The notes beneath the pieces were generated by a model. It was not told where the DNA came from. It was given only the letters and a program-made list of their open reading frames with translations, and did not search any database. Of a stretch of DNA of 64,000 nucleotides, positions 1 to 9,276 are shown piece by piece (within the stretch, counting starts at the first letter, position 1; every line of letters starts with the position of its first letter). The DNA is from an uncultured Bacteroidales bacterium (GTDB taxonomy: Bacteria > Bacteroidota > Bacteroidia > Bacteroidales > UBA932): positions 1 to 64,000 of the forward strand of contig ONII01000008.1 in NCBI GenBank assembly GCA_900317845.1, read 5' to 3'. Made by a program: the position numbers and the translations under genes.

Positions 1-387
1 GCCAAAATTGCCAATGCCCACGAATTCATCATGGAGAAGGAAGGCGGCTACCAGTGCAACATCGGAGACCGCGGCAGCAAACTCTCCGGCGGTCAGCGCC
101 AGCGCCTTTCCATCGCCCGCGCCATCCTCAAAAACCCGCCCATCCTCATTCTGGATGAGGCCACCGCTTCCCTGGATACGGAGAGCGAGCGCCTGGTACA
201 GGACGCCCTGGACCGTCTGATGACCACCCGTACCACCATCGCCATCGCCCACCGGCTCTCCACCATCCGCCACGCAGACGAGATTGTCGTGATGCACGAG
301 GGCCGCATTGTGGAACGCGGCAAGCATGAGGAACTCATCGCCCTGGGCGGTTATTACAAGAAACTTAACGACATGCAGGCTCTATGA
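1..387 (+). CDS. ABC transporter, C-terminal ATP-binding part (MsbA/lipid exporter type), partial
   Basis: The reading frame is open from base 1, so the gene begins before the window; about 128 residues are visible. They hold the second half of an ABC nucleotide-binding domain: the signature LSGGQRQR, the Walker B stretch [12 protein letters not shown] with its catalytic Glu, and the switch histidine in IAHRLST. The wording of these motifs and the end shortly after the ATPase domain fit exporters with fused membrane and ATPase domains (MsbA-like, lipid or drug export at the inner membrane); the membrane half is not in view, so the substrate is unknown. The stop codon overlaps the start of the VanZ-like gene by four bases (ATGA), which implies one transcript. 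Confidence 0.93.
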   Translation, partial: AKIANAHEFIMEKEGGYQCNIGDRGSKLSGGQRQRLSIARAILKNPPILILDEATASLDTESERLVQDALDRLMTTRTTIAIAHRLSTIRHADEIVVMHEGRIVERGKHEELIALGGYYKKLNDMQAL

Positions 388-791
388 CCCGCTCGCAGAA
401 AATTTTATTCCAGGTCATCTTCTATTTCTATATAGCGGCGGTGCTGTTCCTGTGTTTTGGACACTTTGAGCAAACGCCCGCGATAGAATGGTCGCTGTTT
501 GGTATTCCCAGCGACAAAGTGGTGCATTTTTGCATGTTCTTCCCCTTCCCCATCCTGGCTTTCCTGGCGTTTGACCGCTATACGGACAGTGTCCGCAGCA
601 CCCTTCTTTTTTCCGGTGCCACCCTGCTGGTAGGTTTCCTGCTGGCCTGGGGCACGGAATGGGGGCAGGCGCACCTGACAGACTACCGCAGCGGAGACCC
701 GCTGGATCTCATGGCGGACGGAACGGCCCTGGTGCTCAGCACCCTTCTGGTCATCTTCCTGGACATCCGGAAACAGAAAAAACACGCATGA
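384..791 (+). CDS. VanZ-like family membrane protein
   Basis: A 135-residue protein with about four hydrophobic segments (roughly 8-27, 45-65, 72-92 and 110-128). Motifs typical of VanZ-like proteins are present: DKVVHF before the second helix, then E-W-G-Q, an [12 protein letters not shown] stretch and a final helix. VanZ relatives are small inner-membrane proteins; the founding member raises teicoplanin resistance, but most family members have no known role. Start and stop both overlap neighbours by four bases (ABC exporter upstream, amidase-like gene downstream), so the three are translationally coupled and probably act on the cell envelope. Confidence 0.85.
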   Translation: MTRSQKILFQVIFYFYIAAVLFLCFGHFEQTPAIEWSLFGIPSDKVVHFCMFFPFPILAFLAFDRYTDSVRSTLLFSGATLLVGFLLAWGTEWGQAHLTDYRSGDPLDLMADGTALVLSTLLVIFLDIRKQKKHA

Positions 792-3712
792 AACAGTATA
801 TCGTCCCTTTTCTTCTTTGCATAAGCATCCTTGCCGGCGCGCAGAATCCGCCCCAAGTGCGTGATTTCAGGGGGATTACGGATTCGCTGGAGGTGCGCCT
901 GCAGCGACGGACGGGCGTAGAGAACAAGTTCCGCCTGGAAAAGGTGACCGTCCATGGGAAGTCGGTGGACTTTTACTATACGCAAAACCTGGCCAACTAC
1001 CCTTGGCGGCCCGGTGACATTACCTGGTTCCGGGAGCAGCTGCGTGAACTGGGCAGCAGCGGCCTAGGGCGCTACAGCGTGGGCAGCGTGTTTGCCAAAA
1101 AACAGAACATCGCAGAGCTGCCCATTCCCGCCCTCACAAACGACGGACAGCCGGTGAGCACCAGCTTCCGCGTCAAAGACCCGCGCACGGAGACCACGCC
1201 GCTAGTCAAGGGGGACGAGGATTGGCCGATGGGCCTGAGCGGCCGCCACATCGCCCTTTGGCAAAGCCATGGCCGCTATTGGGAAGAAAGCACGCAGCGC
1301 TGGGAATGGCAGCGGAGCGCCACCCACACCACCGTGGAAGACCTTTACACGCAAAGCTACGTACTCCCCTTCCTGATTCCCATGCTGGAGCACTCCGGCG
1401 CGGTGGTGCTCACCCCGCGGGAGCGGGACACCCAAAGCTGGGAAGTGGTCTGCGACAACGACCCGGGGTTCACGCCCCGCCGGGACCCCAAAGTGCGTCT
1501 GCAGGGCCAATATGAAGAAGAGGGTGAATGGGAGCCCGTCGGCCCCGGTTTTGCCGATACCAAAGAGCGCTACTCCGGCGCCGACAATCCCTTCAAGATG
1601 GGCACGGCCCGCATGATTGCCGCCACCCGTCCGGGAGAGCACGAGTCCAAGGCCCTCTGGCGCCCGGACATTCCGGAAAAAGGCGAGTACGCCGTCTACG
1701 TAAGCTACACCACCTTGCGCAACAGCACCGACGACGCACGCTATACGGTCCATCACCTGGGCGGCTCCACCCTCCTGCACGTGAACCAGCAGATGAGTGG
1801 CAGCACATGGGTGTACCTGGGCACCTTCCCCTTCGACAAAGGCACCGAAGGGTATGTGAGCCTGAGCAGCCACTGCAGCACCGGCGGTGTGGTCTGTGCA
1901 GACGCCGTGCGCTTTGGCGGCGGCATGGGCAAGGTAGAGCGCGAAGGCACGCTCTCCGGCCTCCCCGCCTACGTGGAAGGCGCCGTCTATAACTTCCAGT
2001 ATTCGGGCCTGGACATGGACCTTCTGGACCGATGGGAGGGCGATTACAAGAAAGATCTCTCGGCCCGCGGCGTGTGGGTGAACGAGCTTTCCGGCGGTTC
2101 CCGGGTGAATCCGGAGGCCCCTGGCCGGCGCGTTCCGCTGGACCTGGCGCTGGCCTGCCATTCGGACGCCGGTGTCACCCCCAACGACTCCATCGTTGGC
2201 ACCCTCACCATCTATACCCTCCGCAGCGAGAACAGCGAGGCACTACCCACCGGTGAAAGCCGCCTGAGCAGCCGCCTCCTGGCAGACTGGGTGCAGAGCC
2301 AGCTGGTGGACGATATCCGCGCCGGCTTCGAACCGGCCTGGAGCCGCCGGGACATCCGCGACCGCTCCTACAGCGAGTGCCGCGTCCCGCAGGTGCCGTC
2401 CATGATCCTGGAGCTCCTGTCGCACCAGAATTTTGCCGATATGCGCTACGGCCTGGACCCTTCCTTCCGCTTTACGGCCGCCCGCAGCGTGTACAAAGGC
2501 ATCCTCAAGTACCTGAGTGCCCGCTACAACTGCGCGTACGCCGTGCAGCCGCTTCCGGTGCATGGCTTCAGCGCACGCCTGGAAAAAGGCCGCACGGTGC
2601 TCACCTGGAGTCCCACGGCAGACACCCTGGAGCCCACCGCCACGCCCAAATACTATAAAGTCTATACCCGCCGGGACGACGGCGCCTTCGACCAGGGCCT
2701 CCAGATTAAGGATACCACCTGTACCCTGACGCTCCAGGCCGGGCACGTGTACAGCTACAAGATTACCGCCTGCAATGAGGGCGGAGAGAGTTTTCCCTCG
2801 GAGATTCTGGCAGTGGGAAAAACGCCTGTGGAAACCCGTAAGGTCCACATCGTCAATAACTTTACCCGCGTATCTGCGCCCGCCAGCTTTGATTCGCCCG
2901 CCTTTGCCGGCTTTAATACCAAACTGGATGGTGGCGTGCCGTGGGGGCAGGACCTTCTTTTTGCCGGAGAGGTGAACCAGTTTGACCGTTCCCGCGAGTG
3001 GACGGACGACGACAACCCGGGCTTTGGCGGTTCCTTCACGGACCACGGCGGCACGCTGGTAGCCGGCAACAACTTTGACTTTGTGGCGCAGCACGGCCGG
3101 GCCGTCCTCGCGGCCGGATACAGCTTTGACTCCAGCAGCGCAGAAGCCTTTACCGGGGAAACCAACGCCTTTGCCGTGGACCTTGTCTGTGGCAAGCAGC
3201 TCACCACCCGCGTGGGCAGCGGCGCCGTTCCGGACCGTTATACCGTGTTCCCGGAGGCGCTGCAGGAAGCTCTGAAAACCTTTACGTCGGCAGGCGGGCA
3301 CATCCTCATTTCGGGAGCCTACATTGGCACCGATGCCTGGGATCCCATTTACCAGGGCGTTCCCAAGGCCTCGGATAATACGCGCTCTTTTGTGAAAACC
3401 GTACTGGGCTATCAGTGGGTCACCAACTACGGAGACTATTCCGGCCTGGCCCTCCCCGCCCCCGGCAGCAACTTCCCCGCCGCCACCTACAACCGCGACT
3501 GGTCCCCCCTTGTGTACCGCGTGGAGAATCCCGACGGCATTGCCCCGGCATCGGCCAAAACCAAAGCGCTCCTCCGCTACAAAGGCACGGACATCACCGC
3601 CGCCACCTACATGGACAACGGCCGCTACCGCGTGGCCGCCTTCGGCTTCCCCCTGGAAGTGAGCCCCCAGCTGGGGGAGATTATCAAGCGCGTCCTCACC
3701 CTGTTCCAATAG
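788..3712 (+). CDS. Secreted N-acetylmuramoyl-L-alanine amidase-like protein with inserted golvesin/Xly-type domain and FN3
   Basis: 974 residues from the ATG at 788, chosen because it gives a signal peptide ([19 protein letters not shown]) and overlaps the VanZ stop; the longer frame from 659 only runs through VanZ. The pieces fit an Amidase_3 fold split by an insert: zinc-type His161 in WQSHGR, Glu184, then about residues 245-385 resembling a golvesin/xanthan-lyase binding domain, then His458 in ALACHSDAG and Glu542 in MILELLSHQN. A fibronectin type III-like stretch follows (about 590-680), then a roughly 260-residue C-terminal part without a recognised family. Probable periplasmic or exported peptidoglycan-type amidase; whether the enzyme is active is inferred from the four residues only. 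Confidence 0.75.
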   Translation: MKQYIVPFLLCISILAGAQNPPQVRDFRGITDSLEVRLQRRTGVENKFRLEKVTVHGKSVDFYYTQNLANYPWRPGDITWFREQLRELGSSGLGRYSVGSVFAKKQNIAELPIPALTNDGQPVSTSFRVKDPRTETTPLVKGDEDWPMGLSGRHIALWQSHGRYWEESTQRWEWQRSATHTTVEDLYTQSYVLPFLIPMLEHSGAVVLTPRERDTQSWEVVCDNDPGFTPRRDPKVRLQGQYEEEGEWEPVGPGFADTKERYSGADNPFKMGTARMIAATRPGEHESKALWRPDIPEKGEYAVYVSYTTLRNSTDDARYTVHHLGGSTLLHVNQQMSGSTWVYLGTFPFDKGTEGYVSLSSHCSTGGVVCADAVRFGGGMGKVEREGTLSGLPAYVEGAVYNFQYSGLDMDLLDRWEGDYKKDLSARGVWVNELSGGSRVNPEAPGRRVPLDLALACHSDAGVTPNDSIVGTLTIYTLRSENSEALPTGESRLSSRLLADWVQSQLVDDIRAGFEPAWSRRDIRDRSYSECRVPQVPSMILELLSHQNFADMRYGLDPSFRFTAARSVYKGILKYLSARYNCAYAVQPLPVHGFSARLEKGRTVLTWSPTADTLEPTATPKYYKVYTRRDDGAFDQGLQIKDTTCTLTLQAGHVYSYKITACNEGGESFPSEILAVGKTPVETRKVHIVNNFTRVSAPASFDSPAFAGFNTKLDGGVPWGQDLLFAGEVNQFDRSREWTDDDNPGFGGSFTDHGGTLVAGNNFDFVAQHGRAVLAAGYSFDSSSAEAFTGETNAFAVDLVCGKQLTTRVGSGAVPDRYTVFPEALQEALKTFTSAGGHILISGAYIGTDAWDPIYQGVPKASDNTRSFVKTVLGYQWVTNYGDYSGLALPAPGSNFPAATYNRDWSPLVYRVENPDGIAPASAKTKALLRYKGTDITAATYMDNGRYRVAAFGFPLEVSPQLGEIIKRVLTLFQ

Positions 3713-3739
3713 GCCTCATCCTCAAAAACGGTCCAAAAT

Positions 3740-3774
3740 AAGGACGAGAAGGTGCAAAACCGGTTCTCGTCCTT
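3740..3774 (+). terminator. Hairpin after the amidase-like gene
   Basis: An 11-base perfect inverted repeat (AAGGACGAGAA at 3740-3750, TTCTCGTCCTT at 3764-3774, 13-base loop) lies 28 bases after the amidase stop. The following bases are A-rich rather than a clean T run, so it may serve either strand or simply protect the transcript end. Confidence 0.6.
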
Positions 3775-3791
3775 AAAAATTGCTTAAAACA

Positions 3792-3839
3792 AGGATGACA
3801 GGTAGCGCTAAGCGTTCGACGCTCAGAGCGCTACATCCT
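3792..3839 (-). terminator. Nested hairpin overlapping the end of argS
   Basis: Nested arms AGGATG/CATCCT (3792-3797, 3834-3839), TAGCGCT/AGCGCTA (3803-3809, 3827-3833) and AGCG/CGCT (3811-3814, 3820-3823) form one long stem that includes the argS stop codon at 3831-3833. On the minus strand it is followed by TGTTTTAAG and later ATTTTT, so it probably ends argS transcription. Confidence 0.6.
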
Positions 3840-5558
3840 CTCCGGGAGGGAGATGCCCAGGAGGGCCATCGCGTGGCGGAGCGTGCGGGCCAGGGTGTCG
3901 ATGAGGGCCAGGCGGAATTTGAGCACGGCCTCATTCTCCTCCTTCAGGATAGGCGTGTCGTGGTAGTACTGGTTAAACTCCTTGGCCAGGTCGTAGGCAT
4001 AATTGGCGATGATGGCGGGGCTCAGCGCGGCGCCGGCCTCCCCCACCTTGCCGGGATACAGGCCCAGCAGTTTAATCAGGCGGACCTCCTTGCCAGAGGG
4101 CTGCGCGCCCAGGGTATCGGCCGGACCGTACGGGACCGTGGCCTTGCGCAGGATGCTCTGAATACGGGCGTGCGTGTACTGGATGAAGGGACCGGTGTTG
4201 CCGTTGAAGTCGATGGACTCCTTGGGGTTGAAGAGCATGGTCTTCTTGGGATCCACCTTGATAATGAAGTACTTCAGGGCGCCCAGGCCGATCATGTGGT
4301 ACAGAGCCTCTTTCTCCGCCTCCGGCATGCCTTCCAGTTTGCCGCTTTCCTCGGAGGTCTTCTTGGCTTCCTCGTACATTTGCTGGATGAGGTCGTCGGC
4401 ATCCACTACCGTTCCCTCGCGGGACTTCATCTTGCCTTCCGGGAGCTCCACCATGCCGTAGGACAGGTGGTAAATCTGGTCTGCCCAGGCAAAGCCCAGC
4501 TTTTTGAGAATGAGCTTAAGGACCTGGAAATGATAGTCTTGCTCGTTGCCCACCACATACACGTGGGAGTCCAACTTGAAATTGGCGAAACGGCGTTCTG
4601 CCGTTCCCAGGTCCTGGGTGATGTACACGGATGTTCCGTCTCCGCGGAGCACCAGCTTGCGGTCCAAGCCGTCTGCCGTGAGGTCGCACCAGACAGAGCC
4701 GTCCGGATCCTTCACAAAGACGCCTTCCTGCAAACCCTTCTGCACCAGCTCCTTGCCCAGAAGGTAGGTCTCACTCTCGTGGTCCACCTGGTCAAAGCTG
4801 ATACCCAGGGCGGCGTAGGTCTCGTCAAAACCCTTGTACACCCAGCCGTTCATCATGGCCCAGAGTTCCCGCACATGCGGGTCTCCGGCTTCCCAGTCCA
4901 CCAGCATTTTGTGGACATCGTCAATGACTTCCGGATGTTCTTTTTCCATCTTGGCGTAGGCCACATAGCAGTCTCCTACCAGGTGATCGCCCTTTTTGCC
5001 GGTGCTCTCAGGCGTGGCGCCGTTAAAGCATTTTTCCCAGGCATACATGCTCTTGCAGATATGTACGCCGCGGTCGTTGACGATGGTGCTTTTGACTACC
5101 TCGTTGCCGCAGGCCTTCAGGATGCGGGACACGCTGTCCCCCAGGAGGTTGTTGCGGATATGTCCCAGGTGCAGGGGCTTGTTGGTGTTGGGCGACGAGA
5201 ACTCCACCATGATGCGCTTGCCCGTAGAAGGGAGCTGGCCGAAGGCGTCATCGGCCGCGATGCCCTGCAGGGCCTCGTTCCAGTATACCGGCGAGAAAGA
5301 CAGGTTCAGGAAGCCCTTCACGCTGTTGTAGGCGGCGATTTCCGGCACATTGGCCACTAGCCATTCGCCGATGGCGTTGCCGGTGGCGTCCGGCGCCTGA
5401 CGGGTGATTTTCAAGAGCGGGAAGGTGACCAGGGTATAGTCTCCTTCGAACTCCTTGCGGGTAACAGCAACCTGAAGTGACTCGGGAGCCACTTCAGTGT
5501 TATAAATAGCTTGAATGGCCGCTGCGGCCTTTTGCTGAATAAAGGCTTCCGGCGTCAT
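3831..5558 (-). CDS. argS: Arginyl-tRNA synthetase
   Basis: 575 residues, normal length for bacterial ArgRS. The class I HIGH motif appears as HLGH in [12 protein letters not shown] (about residues 119-130) and the KMSKS equivalent as KMKSREG. An N-terminal Add1-type domain precedes the catalytic core, and the C-terminal DALR anticodon-binding region is seen in [19 protein letters not shown] and the helices to the end. It charges tRNA-Arg in the cytoplasm. Its ATG overlaps the stop of rpoD by four bases (ATGA), so argS is translated from the rpoD message. The end of the gene is folded into a strong hairpin. Confidence 0.98.
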   Translation of the reverse strand: MTPEAFIQQKAAAAIQAIYNTEVAPESLQVAVTRKEFEGDYTLVTFPLLKITRQAPDATGNAIGEWLVANVPEIAAYNSVKGFLNLSFSPVYWNEALQGIAADDAFGQLPSTGKRIMVEFSSPNTNKPLHLGHIRNNLLGDSVSRILKACGNEVVKSTIVNDRGVHICKSMYAWEKCFNGATPESTGKKGDHLVGDCYVAYAKMEKEHPEVIDDVHKMLVDWEAGDPHVRELWAMMNGWVYKGFDETYAALGISFDQVDHESETYLLGKELVQKGLQEGVFVKDPDGSVWCDLTADGLDRKLVLRGDGTSVYITQDLGTAERRFANFKLDSHVYVVGNEQDYHFQVLKLILKKLGFAWADQIYHLSYGMVELPEGKMKSREGTVVDADDLIQQMYEEAKKTSEESGKLEGMPEAEKEALYHMIGLGALKYFIIKVDPKKTMLFNPKESIDFNGNTGPFIQYTHARIQSILRKATVPYGPADTLGAQPSGKEVRLIKLLGLYPGKVGEAGAALSPAIIANYAYDLAKEFNQYYHDTPILKEENEAVLKFRLALIDTLARTLRHAMALLGISLPERM

Positions 5559-6415
5559 CCCAGGTACGATTTAAGGAGTTTGCTGCGGGACGGGCTCTTG
5601 AGACGGCGAATGGCCTTTTCCTTGATCTGGCGCACGCGCTCACGGGTGAGGCCGAAGCGCTCGCCAATCTCCTCCAGGGTCATTTCCTGGCAGCCAATAC
5701 CGAAGAAACTCTTGATGATTTCCCGTTCACGGTCCGTGAGGGTGCTCAGGGCACGTTCAATTTCCGTGTTCAGGCTCTCGTTCACCAGGCCGCGGTCTGC
5801 GCTGGGAGAATCGTCATTGGGAAGTACGTCCAGCAGGCTGTTGTCTTCCCCTTCCACGAACGGAGCGTCCACGCTCACGTGACGGCTGCCCACGCGGAGG
5901 GTATCGGAAATTTTGTCCTTGGGAACGTCGATCATCTCCGAGAGTTCCTCGTTGGAGGGCTGGCGCTCGTTCTCCTGCTCAAACTTGGACAGGGCCTTGT
6001 TGATTTTATTCAGGGAGCCCACCTGGTTCAGGGGCAGGCGCACGATACGGCTTTGTTCTGCCAGGGCCTGGAGAATGCTCTGGCGGATCCACCACACCGC
6101 ATAGGAAATGAATTTGAAACCACGGGTTTCGTCAAATTTTTCCGCCGCTTTGATGAGGCCCAGGTTGCCTTCGTTGATGAGGTCCGGCAGGCTGAGGCCC
6201 TGATTCTGGTACTGCTTGGCTACGGAAACCACAAAGCGGAGATTCGCGCGGGTGAGTTTTTCCAGGGCTTCCTGGTCCCCTTTGCGAATGCGCTGGGCCA
6301 GTTCCACTTCTTCGTCCGGGGTGACGAGTTCTTCACGACCAATCTCCTGCAGGTACTTGTCCAGCGACGCGCTCTCGCGGTTGGTGATGGACTTGGTAAT
6401 TTTAAGTTGTCTCAT
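5555..6415 (-). CDS. rpoD: Primary RNA polymerase sigma factor (short Bacteroidetes type)
   Basis: 286 residues, the compact form of the housekeeping sigma factor found in Bacteroidetes, which lacks the long region 1.1 of E. coli. Region 1.2 is [12 protein letters not shown]; region 2 contains the core-binding [19 protein letters not shown] and the melting/-7 recognition stretch [10 protein letters not shown]; region 3 follows; region 4.2 is the helix-turn-helix [17 protein letters not shown] and ends SKLLKSYLG. It directs transcription from the TAnnTTTG promoters seen across the window. A terminator for htrA lies only 9 bases upstream of the start, so its own promoter must overlap that hairpin or its T run. 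Confidence 0.97.
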   Translation of the reverse strand: MRQLKITKSITNRESASLDKYLQEIGREELVTPDEEVELAQRIRKGDQEALEKLTRANLRFVVSVAKQYQNQGLSLPDLINEGNLGLIKAAEKFDETRGFKFISYAVWWIRQSILQALAEQSRIVRLPLNQVGSLNKINKALSKFEQENERQPSNEELSEMIDVPKDKISDTLRVGSRHVSVDAPFVEGEDNSLLDVLPNDDSPSADRGLVNESLNTEIERALSTLTDREREIIKSFFGIGCQEMTLEEIGERFGLTRERVRQIKEKAIRRLKSPSRSKLLKSYLG

Positions 6416-6423
6416 TTATATAC

Positions 6424-6463
6424 AAAAAAATTTCGGTCAACTCACGTAAGGAGCCGACCGAAA
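6424..6463 (-). terminator. Rho-independent terminator of htrA/degP
   Basis: Minus strand: TTTCGGTC (6463-6456) pairs with GACCGAAA (6438-6431) and is followed directly by seven T (6430-6424). It sits between the htrA stop (6487) and the rpoD start (6415). Confidence 0.8.
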
Positions 6464-6486
6464 CTATACTTAACTGCGGCAGTTCC

Positions 6487-7941
6487 TTACTTGCCGAAGC
6501 CAAAATAGAACGCTCTGCCGTTTTGGTCCACACCTTCAATGTACACCGCACGCGAGGCCTTCTTTGCCTTGGCTACGACATCTTCGGGGCTGGAAACGGC
6601 CGATCCGTTCACATAGGCGATGATACCGCCCTGCTCTGCACCGGCTTCCGCCATTTTGCCGCTACCCAGGGAAACAATCTCCACACCCGAGCGCAGGCCC
6701 AGTGCTTTGAGTTTATCCGGATTGGCAGCTTTAAGACGGGCGCCATAGAAAGCGATGGAACCGTCCAGGTCTGTTTCGCCGTTCTGCACGGCGGCAGCCT
6801 GGAATTCCACGGTGGTCTGCTGCTGCTTTCCGTCCCGGATATAGGTGATAACGGCCTTGTCTCCGGGGTGGTAGCTACTCACCTTGGCCTGTACGGACGA
6901 TGCATCGGTAATCTTTTGATTGTCAATGGATACGATAACGTCGTTCTTTTGCAGGCCGGCTTTCTCGGCGGCGCTTCCCTTCATAACCTCGTTAATATAT
7001 ACGCCCGCAACCGCGGAAAGTTTCATTTCGTCGGCAAACTTCTTGTCCACCGTGCCCATGCTGATGCCCAGCACAGCGCGCTTGACGGAGCCAAAGTCAA
7101 TCAGGTCCTCGGCCACTCTCTTGACGATATTCACGGGAACGGCGAAGGAATAACCGGTGTAGGAGCCTGTCTGGCTCACGATGGCGGTGTTGATGCCCAC
7201 GAGCTCCCCTTTTTTGTTCACCAGGGCGCCTCCACTGTTACCGGGGTTCACGGCGGCATCGGTCTGGATGAAGGACTCAATCTTGAACTCACCGGAATAG
7301 TCCGGCATGCTGCGGCCCTTGGCGCTCACAATGCCGGCGGTGATGGTGGAACGGAGCTGGGCGCCCAGCGGAGAGCCAATAGCCAGCACCCATTCTCCCA
7401 GGCGGAGGGCATCACTGTCGCCCAGCGGAATGGTGGGAAGGTCGGTGGCATCGACCTTAATAATAGCCACGTCCGTTGCGGGATCCGTGCCCACCACGGT
7501 GGCGTCGTACTGCTGGTTGTTGTTCAGCGTCACCTGGATTTTGCTGGCGCCGCTCACCACGTGGTTGTTGGTGACGATATAGCCGTCCGGGCGGATGATC
7601 ACCCCGCTGCCGCTGCCCTTTTGCTCGCGCTGCTGGGGCATGGCGTATTCATCGCCAAAGAAGAAACGGAAGAACGGGTCGATGCTCTGGTATTGCTGGC
7701 GGCTCTGGACCGTCACCTCTACATATACAACGGCCTCCACGGCGCTTTCCGCCGCGTAGGTAAAGTCCGGATAGTCGGTTTCTGCCAAATTGACAGTGCG
7801 GTATTCCACGGAATTGCCGGAAGCGTCCTTTACGACGGTTACGGGCTCGGAAGGGGTCTGGGGAACGGTTGCCTTTACCACGCCGAATGCGGTGAGGCCA
7901 CCTGCCAGAATGGATAGTAGTACAGTAGTCATTGGTTTCAT
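6487..7941 (-). CDS. degP: Periplasmic serine endoprotease, DegP/HtrA (Do) family
   Basis: 484 residues with an N-terminal hydrophobic signal or anchor (about 5-24), a trypsin-like protease domain with the full triad His127 (TNNHVV), Asp157 (TDVAII) and Ser236 (NPGNSGGAL), a PDZ domain from about residue 280 to 380 (GVYINEVMKGSAAEKAGLQ) and a degenerate second PDZ to the end. The family degrades or refolds damaged envelope proteins, fitting an outer-membrane-rich organism with large SusC barrels. It is a single-gene unit: its own terminator follows, and dnaN is divergent. A loose TAnnTTTG-like box (7981-7988, minus) is a possible promoter. Confidence 0.96.
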   Translation of the reverse strand: MKPMTTVLLSILAGGLTAFGVVKATVPQTPSEPVTVVKDASGNSVEYRTVNLAETDYPDFTYAAESAVEAVVYVEVTVQSRQQYQSIDPFFRFFFGDEYAMPQQREQKGSGSGVIIRPDGYIVTNNHVVSGASKIQVTLNNNQQYDATVVGTDPATDVAIIKVDATDLPTIPLGDSDALRLGEWVLAIGSPLGAQLRSTITAGIVSAKGRSMPDYSGEFKIESFIQTDAAVNPGNSGGALVNKKGELVGINTAIVSQTGSYTGYSFAVPVNIVKRVAEDLIDFGSVKRAVLGISMGTVDKKFADEMKLSAVAGVYINEVMKGSAAEKAGLQKNDVIVSIDNQKITDASSVQAKVSSYHPGDKAVITYIRDGKQQQTTVEFQAAAVQNGETDLDGSIAFYGARLKAANPDKLKALGLRSGVEIVSLGSGKMAEAGAEQGGIIAYVNGSAVSSPEDVVAKAKKASRAVYIEGVDQNGRAFYFGFGK

Positions 7942-8010
7942 GTCTATATTGTTTTACTTTTTTTCCGCAGGCAAGTTACTCAAAAGTTATGCCATTTGAG
8001 AGAAATTGAT

Positions 8011-8018
8011 TATATTTG
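8011..8018 (+). promoter_or_regulatory. TAnnTTTG (-7) box of dnaN
   Basis: TATATTTG matches the Bacteroidetes -7 consensus TAnnTTTG; a start near 8022 gives a leader of about 34 bases. A TTTG at 7995-7998 is too close for a normal -33 element, so only the -7 box is supported. Confidence 0.55.
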
Positions 8019-8055
8019 TGAGCTAAGACATAATGACGATTAAAAAGTACGCTAT

Positions 8056-9177
8056 ATGAATCTGACCATTTCCAGCACCAATCTCCTGAAGGCCCTCATG
8101 GATGTATCCAAGGCCATTCCGTCCAAGTCTCCGCTTCCCATCCTGGAAAACTTCCTGTTTGTCCTCAAGGATGGCCGGCTGGAAATCACCGCATCGGACA
8201 GCGAACTCACCCTGCGCACCGCCATTGAAGTAGACGGTCCCCAGGAGGAAGGTTCCATCGCCGTTCCGGCCCGCCACATGACGGACCTCCTGAAAGAACT
8301 GCCGGACCAGCCGGTGGGCATCAAGACCATCTCGGACAGCGCCTTCGAGTGCAGCTGGGCCAGCGGTAACTCCGTGCTCCCCTACTTCCCGGCCGCAGAC
8401 TATCCGGAAATCAAGACCACCGGAGAGGATGCCCTCAAGGTCATCTTCCCGGCAGAAAGCCTCACGGACGGCATTCAGGGCACCATTTATGCCACCGCAG
8501 ACGACGAAATCCGTCCGGCCATGAACGGTATCTTCTTTGATATAGACCTGGACAGCACCACGCTGGTGGCCTCAGATTCCCACAAGCTCATCTGCTATAC
8601 CACCAAGGATGTAAAGGCCACGGAAAAGGCTTCCTTCATCCTGCACAAGAAACCGGCCGGCGTGCTGCGTTCCATTATCGGCAAGGATGTGGAGAACGTG
8701 GAGATTGCCTTTGACAGCACCACCGCCCAGTTCACCTTTGGCGCCACCACCATGGTGTGCCGCCTGGTCGTGGGCAAATATCCCAAGTACCGGGATGTCA
8801 TTCCGTCCAACAACGCCAACATCCTGCAAATAGACCGTCAGCTGCTGCTCAATACGGTAAAGCGCGTGGCCGTGTGCGCCAACAAGGCTTCCAACCACAT
8901 CAAGTTCACCCTGCAGGAAGGCCAGCTGGAAATCAGCGCCCAGGACCTGGGATTCGCCCTCGCCGCCTATGAAAAAATCAGCTGCAACTACGCCGGCGAC
9001 GCCCTCACCATCGGCTTCAAGAGCACCTTCCTCACGGAAATCCTGGCCAACATGAGCTGCAACACGCTGGTTATCAAGTTTGCAGACGCCCGCCGCGCCG
9101 CCCTCATCCTCCCCGCAGAGGAAGAGGCCGATACCGAGAAGGTGTGCGGCATTTTAATGCCCATCATGATCCAATAG
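8056..9177 (+). CDS. dnaN: DNA polymerase III beta subunit (sliding clamp)
   Basis: 373 residues in the three-domain layout of bacterial beta clamps, beginning MNLTISSTNLLKAL and ending with the conserved LPAEEE...LMPIMI tail. The first domain carries the SKSPLPILENFLF stretch and the middle one the VASDSHKL motif. The clamp tethers replicative polymerase to DNA. It is away from dnaA here and is followed by an exonuclease gene on the same strand. A perfect 12-bp stem hairpin begins inside the last codons. Confidence 0.98.
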   Translation: MNLTISSTNLLKALMDVSKAIPSKSPLPILENFLFVLKDGRLEITASDSELTLRTAIEVDGPQEEGSIAVPARHMTDLLKELPDQPVGIKTISDSAFECSWASGNSVLPYFPAADYPEIKTTGEDALKVIFPAESLTDGIQGTIYATADDEIRPAMNGIFFDIDLDSTTLVASDSHKLICYTTKDVKATEKASFILHKKPAGVLRSIIGKDVENVEIAFDSTTAQFTFGATTMVCRLVVGKYPKYRDVIPSNNANILQIDRQLLLNTVKRVAVCANKASNHIKFTLQEGQLEISAQDLGFALAAYEKISCNYAGDALTIGFKSTFLTEILANMSCNTLVIKFADARRAALILPAEEEADTEKVCGILMPIMIQ

Positions 9178-9195
9178 CCTGGCGGCTATTGGATC
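9168..9195 (+). terminator. Hairpin overlapping the dnaN stop
   Basis: A perfect 12-bp stem (9168-9179 with 9184-9195) and a TGGC loop include the dnaN TAG stop at 9175-9177. The sequence after it (CGTTTCAC) is only weakly T-rich. Confidence 0.6.
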
Positions 9196-9224
9196 CGTTT
9201 CACTAACGTTACCCCATCCCTAAA

Positions 9225-9267
9225 TCCCTTCCCTCGGGGAAGGGACTTACTATCGCCCCTGCGGGGC
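9225..9267. repeat. Two GC-rich palindromes between dnaN and the exonuclease
   Basis: TCCCTTCCC (9225-9233) pairs with GGGAAGGGA (9237-9245), and a second stem GCCCC/GGGGC (9255-9259, 9263-9267) follows ten bases later. Together with the dnaN hairpin this makes three stems within 100 bases, a form common for dispersed intergenic repeat units. Copies elsewhere in this window were not seen. Confidence 0.45.
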
Positions 9268-9276
9268 TCAAAACCT

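Noticed and set aside
659..787. Longer start for the amidase-like protein
   Set aside because: The extra 43 residues are the VanZ gene in another frame and would hide the signal peptide that begins at 788.
3780..5360. 526-residue frame on the plus strand opposite argS
   Set aside because: It lies wholly antisense to a clearly conserved synthetase; the long frame follows from GC-rich codon structure and shows no family motif.
6523..7917. 464-residue frame opposite degP
   Set aside because: Antisense shadow of a protease with an intact catalytic triad; no start context, no recognisable domain.
7995..8018. TTTG at 7995 as the -33 element of dnaN
   Set aside because: The gap to the TATATTTG box is only 12 bases, against about 19-21 expected.
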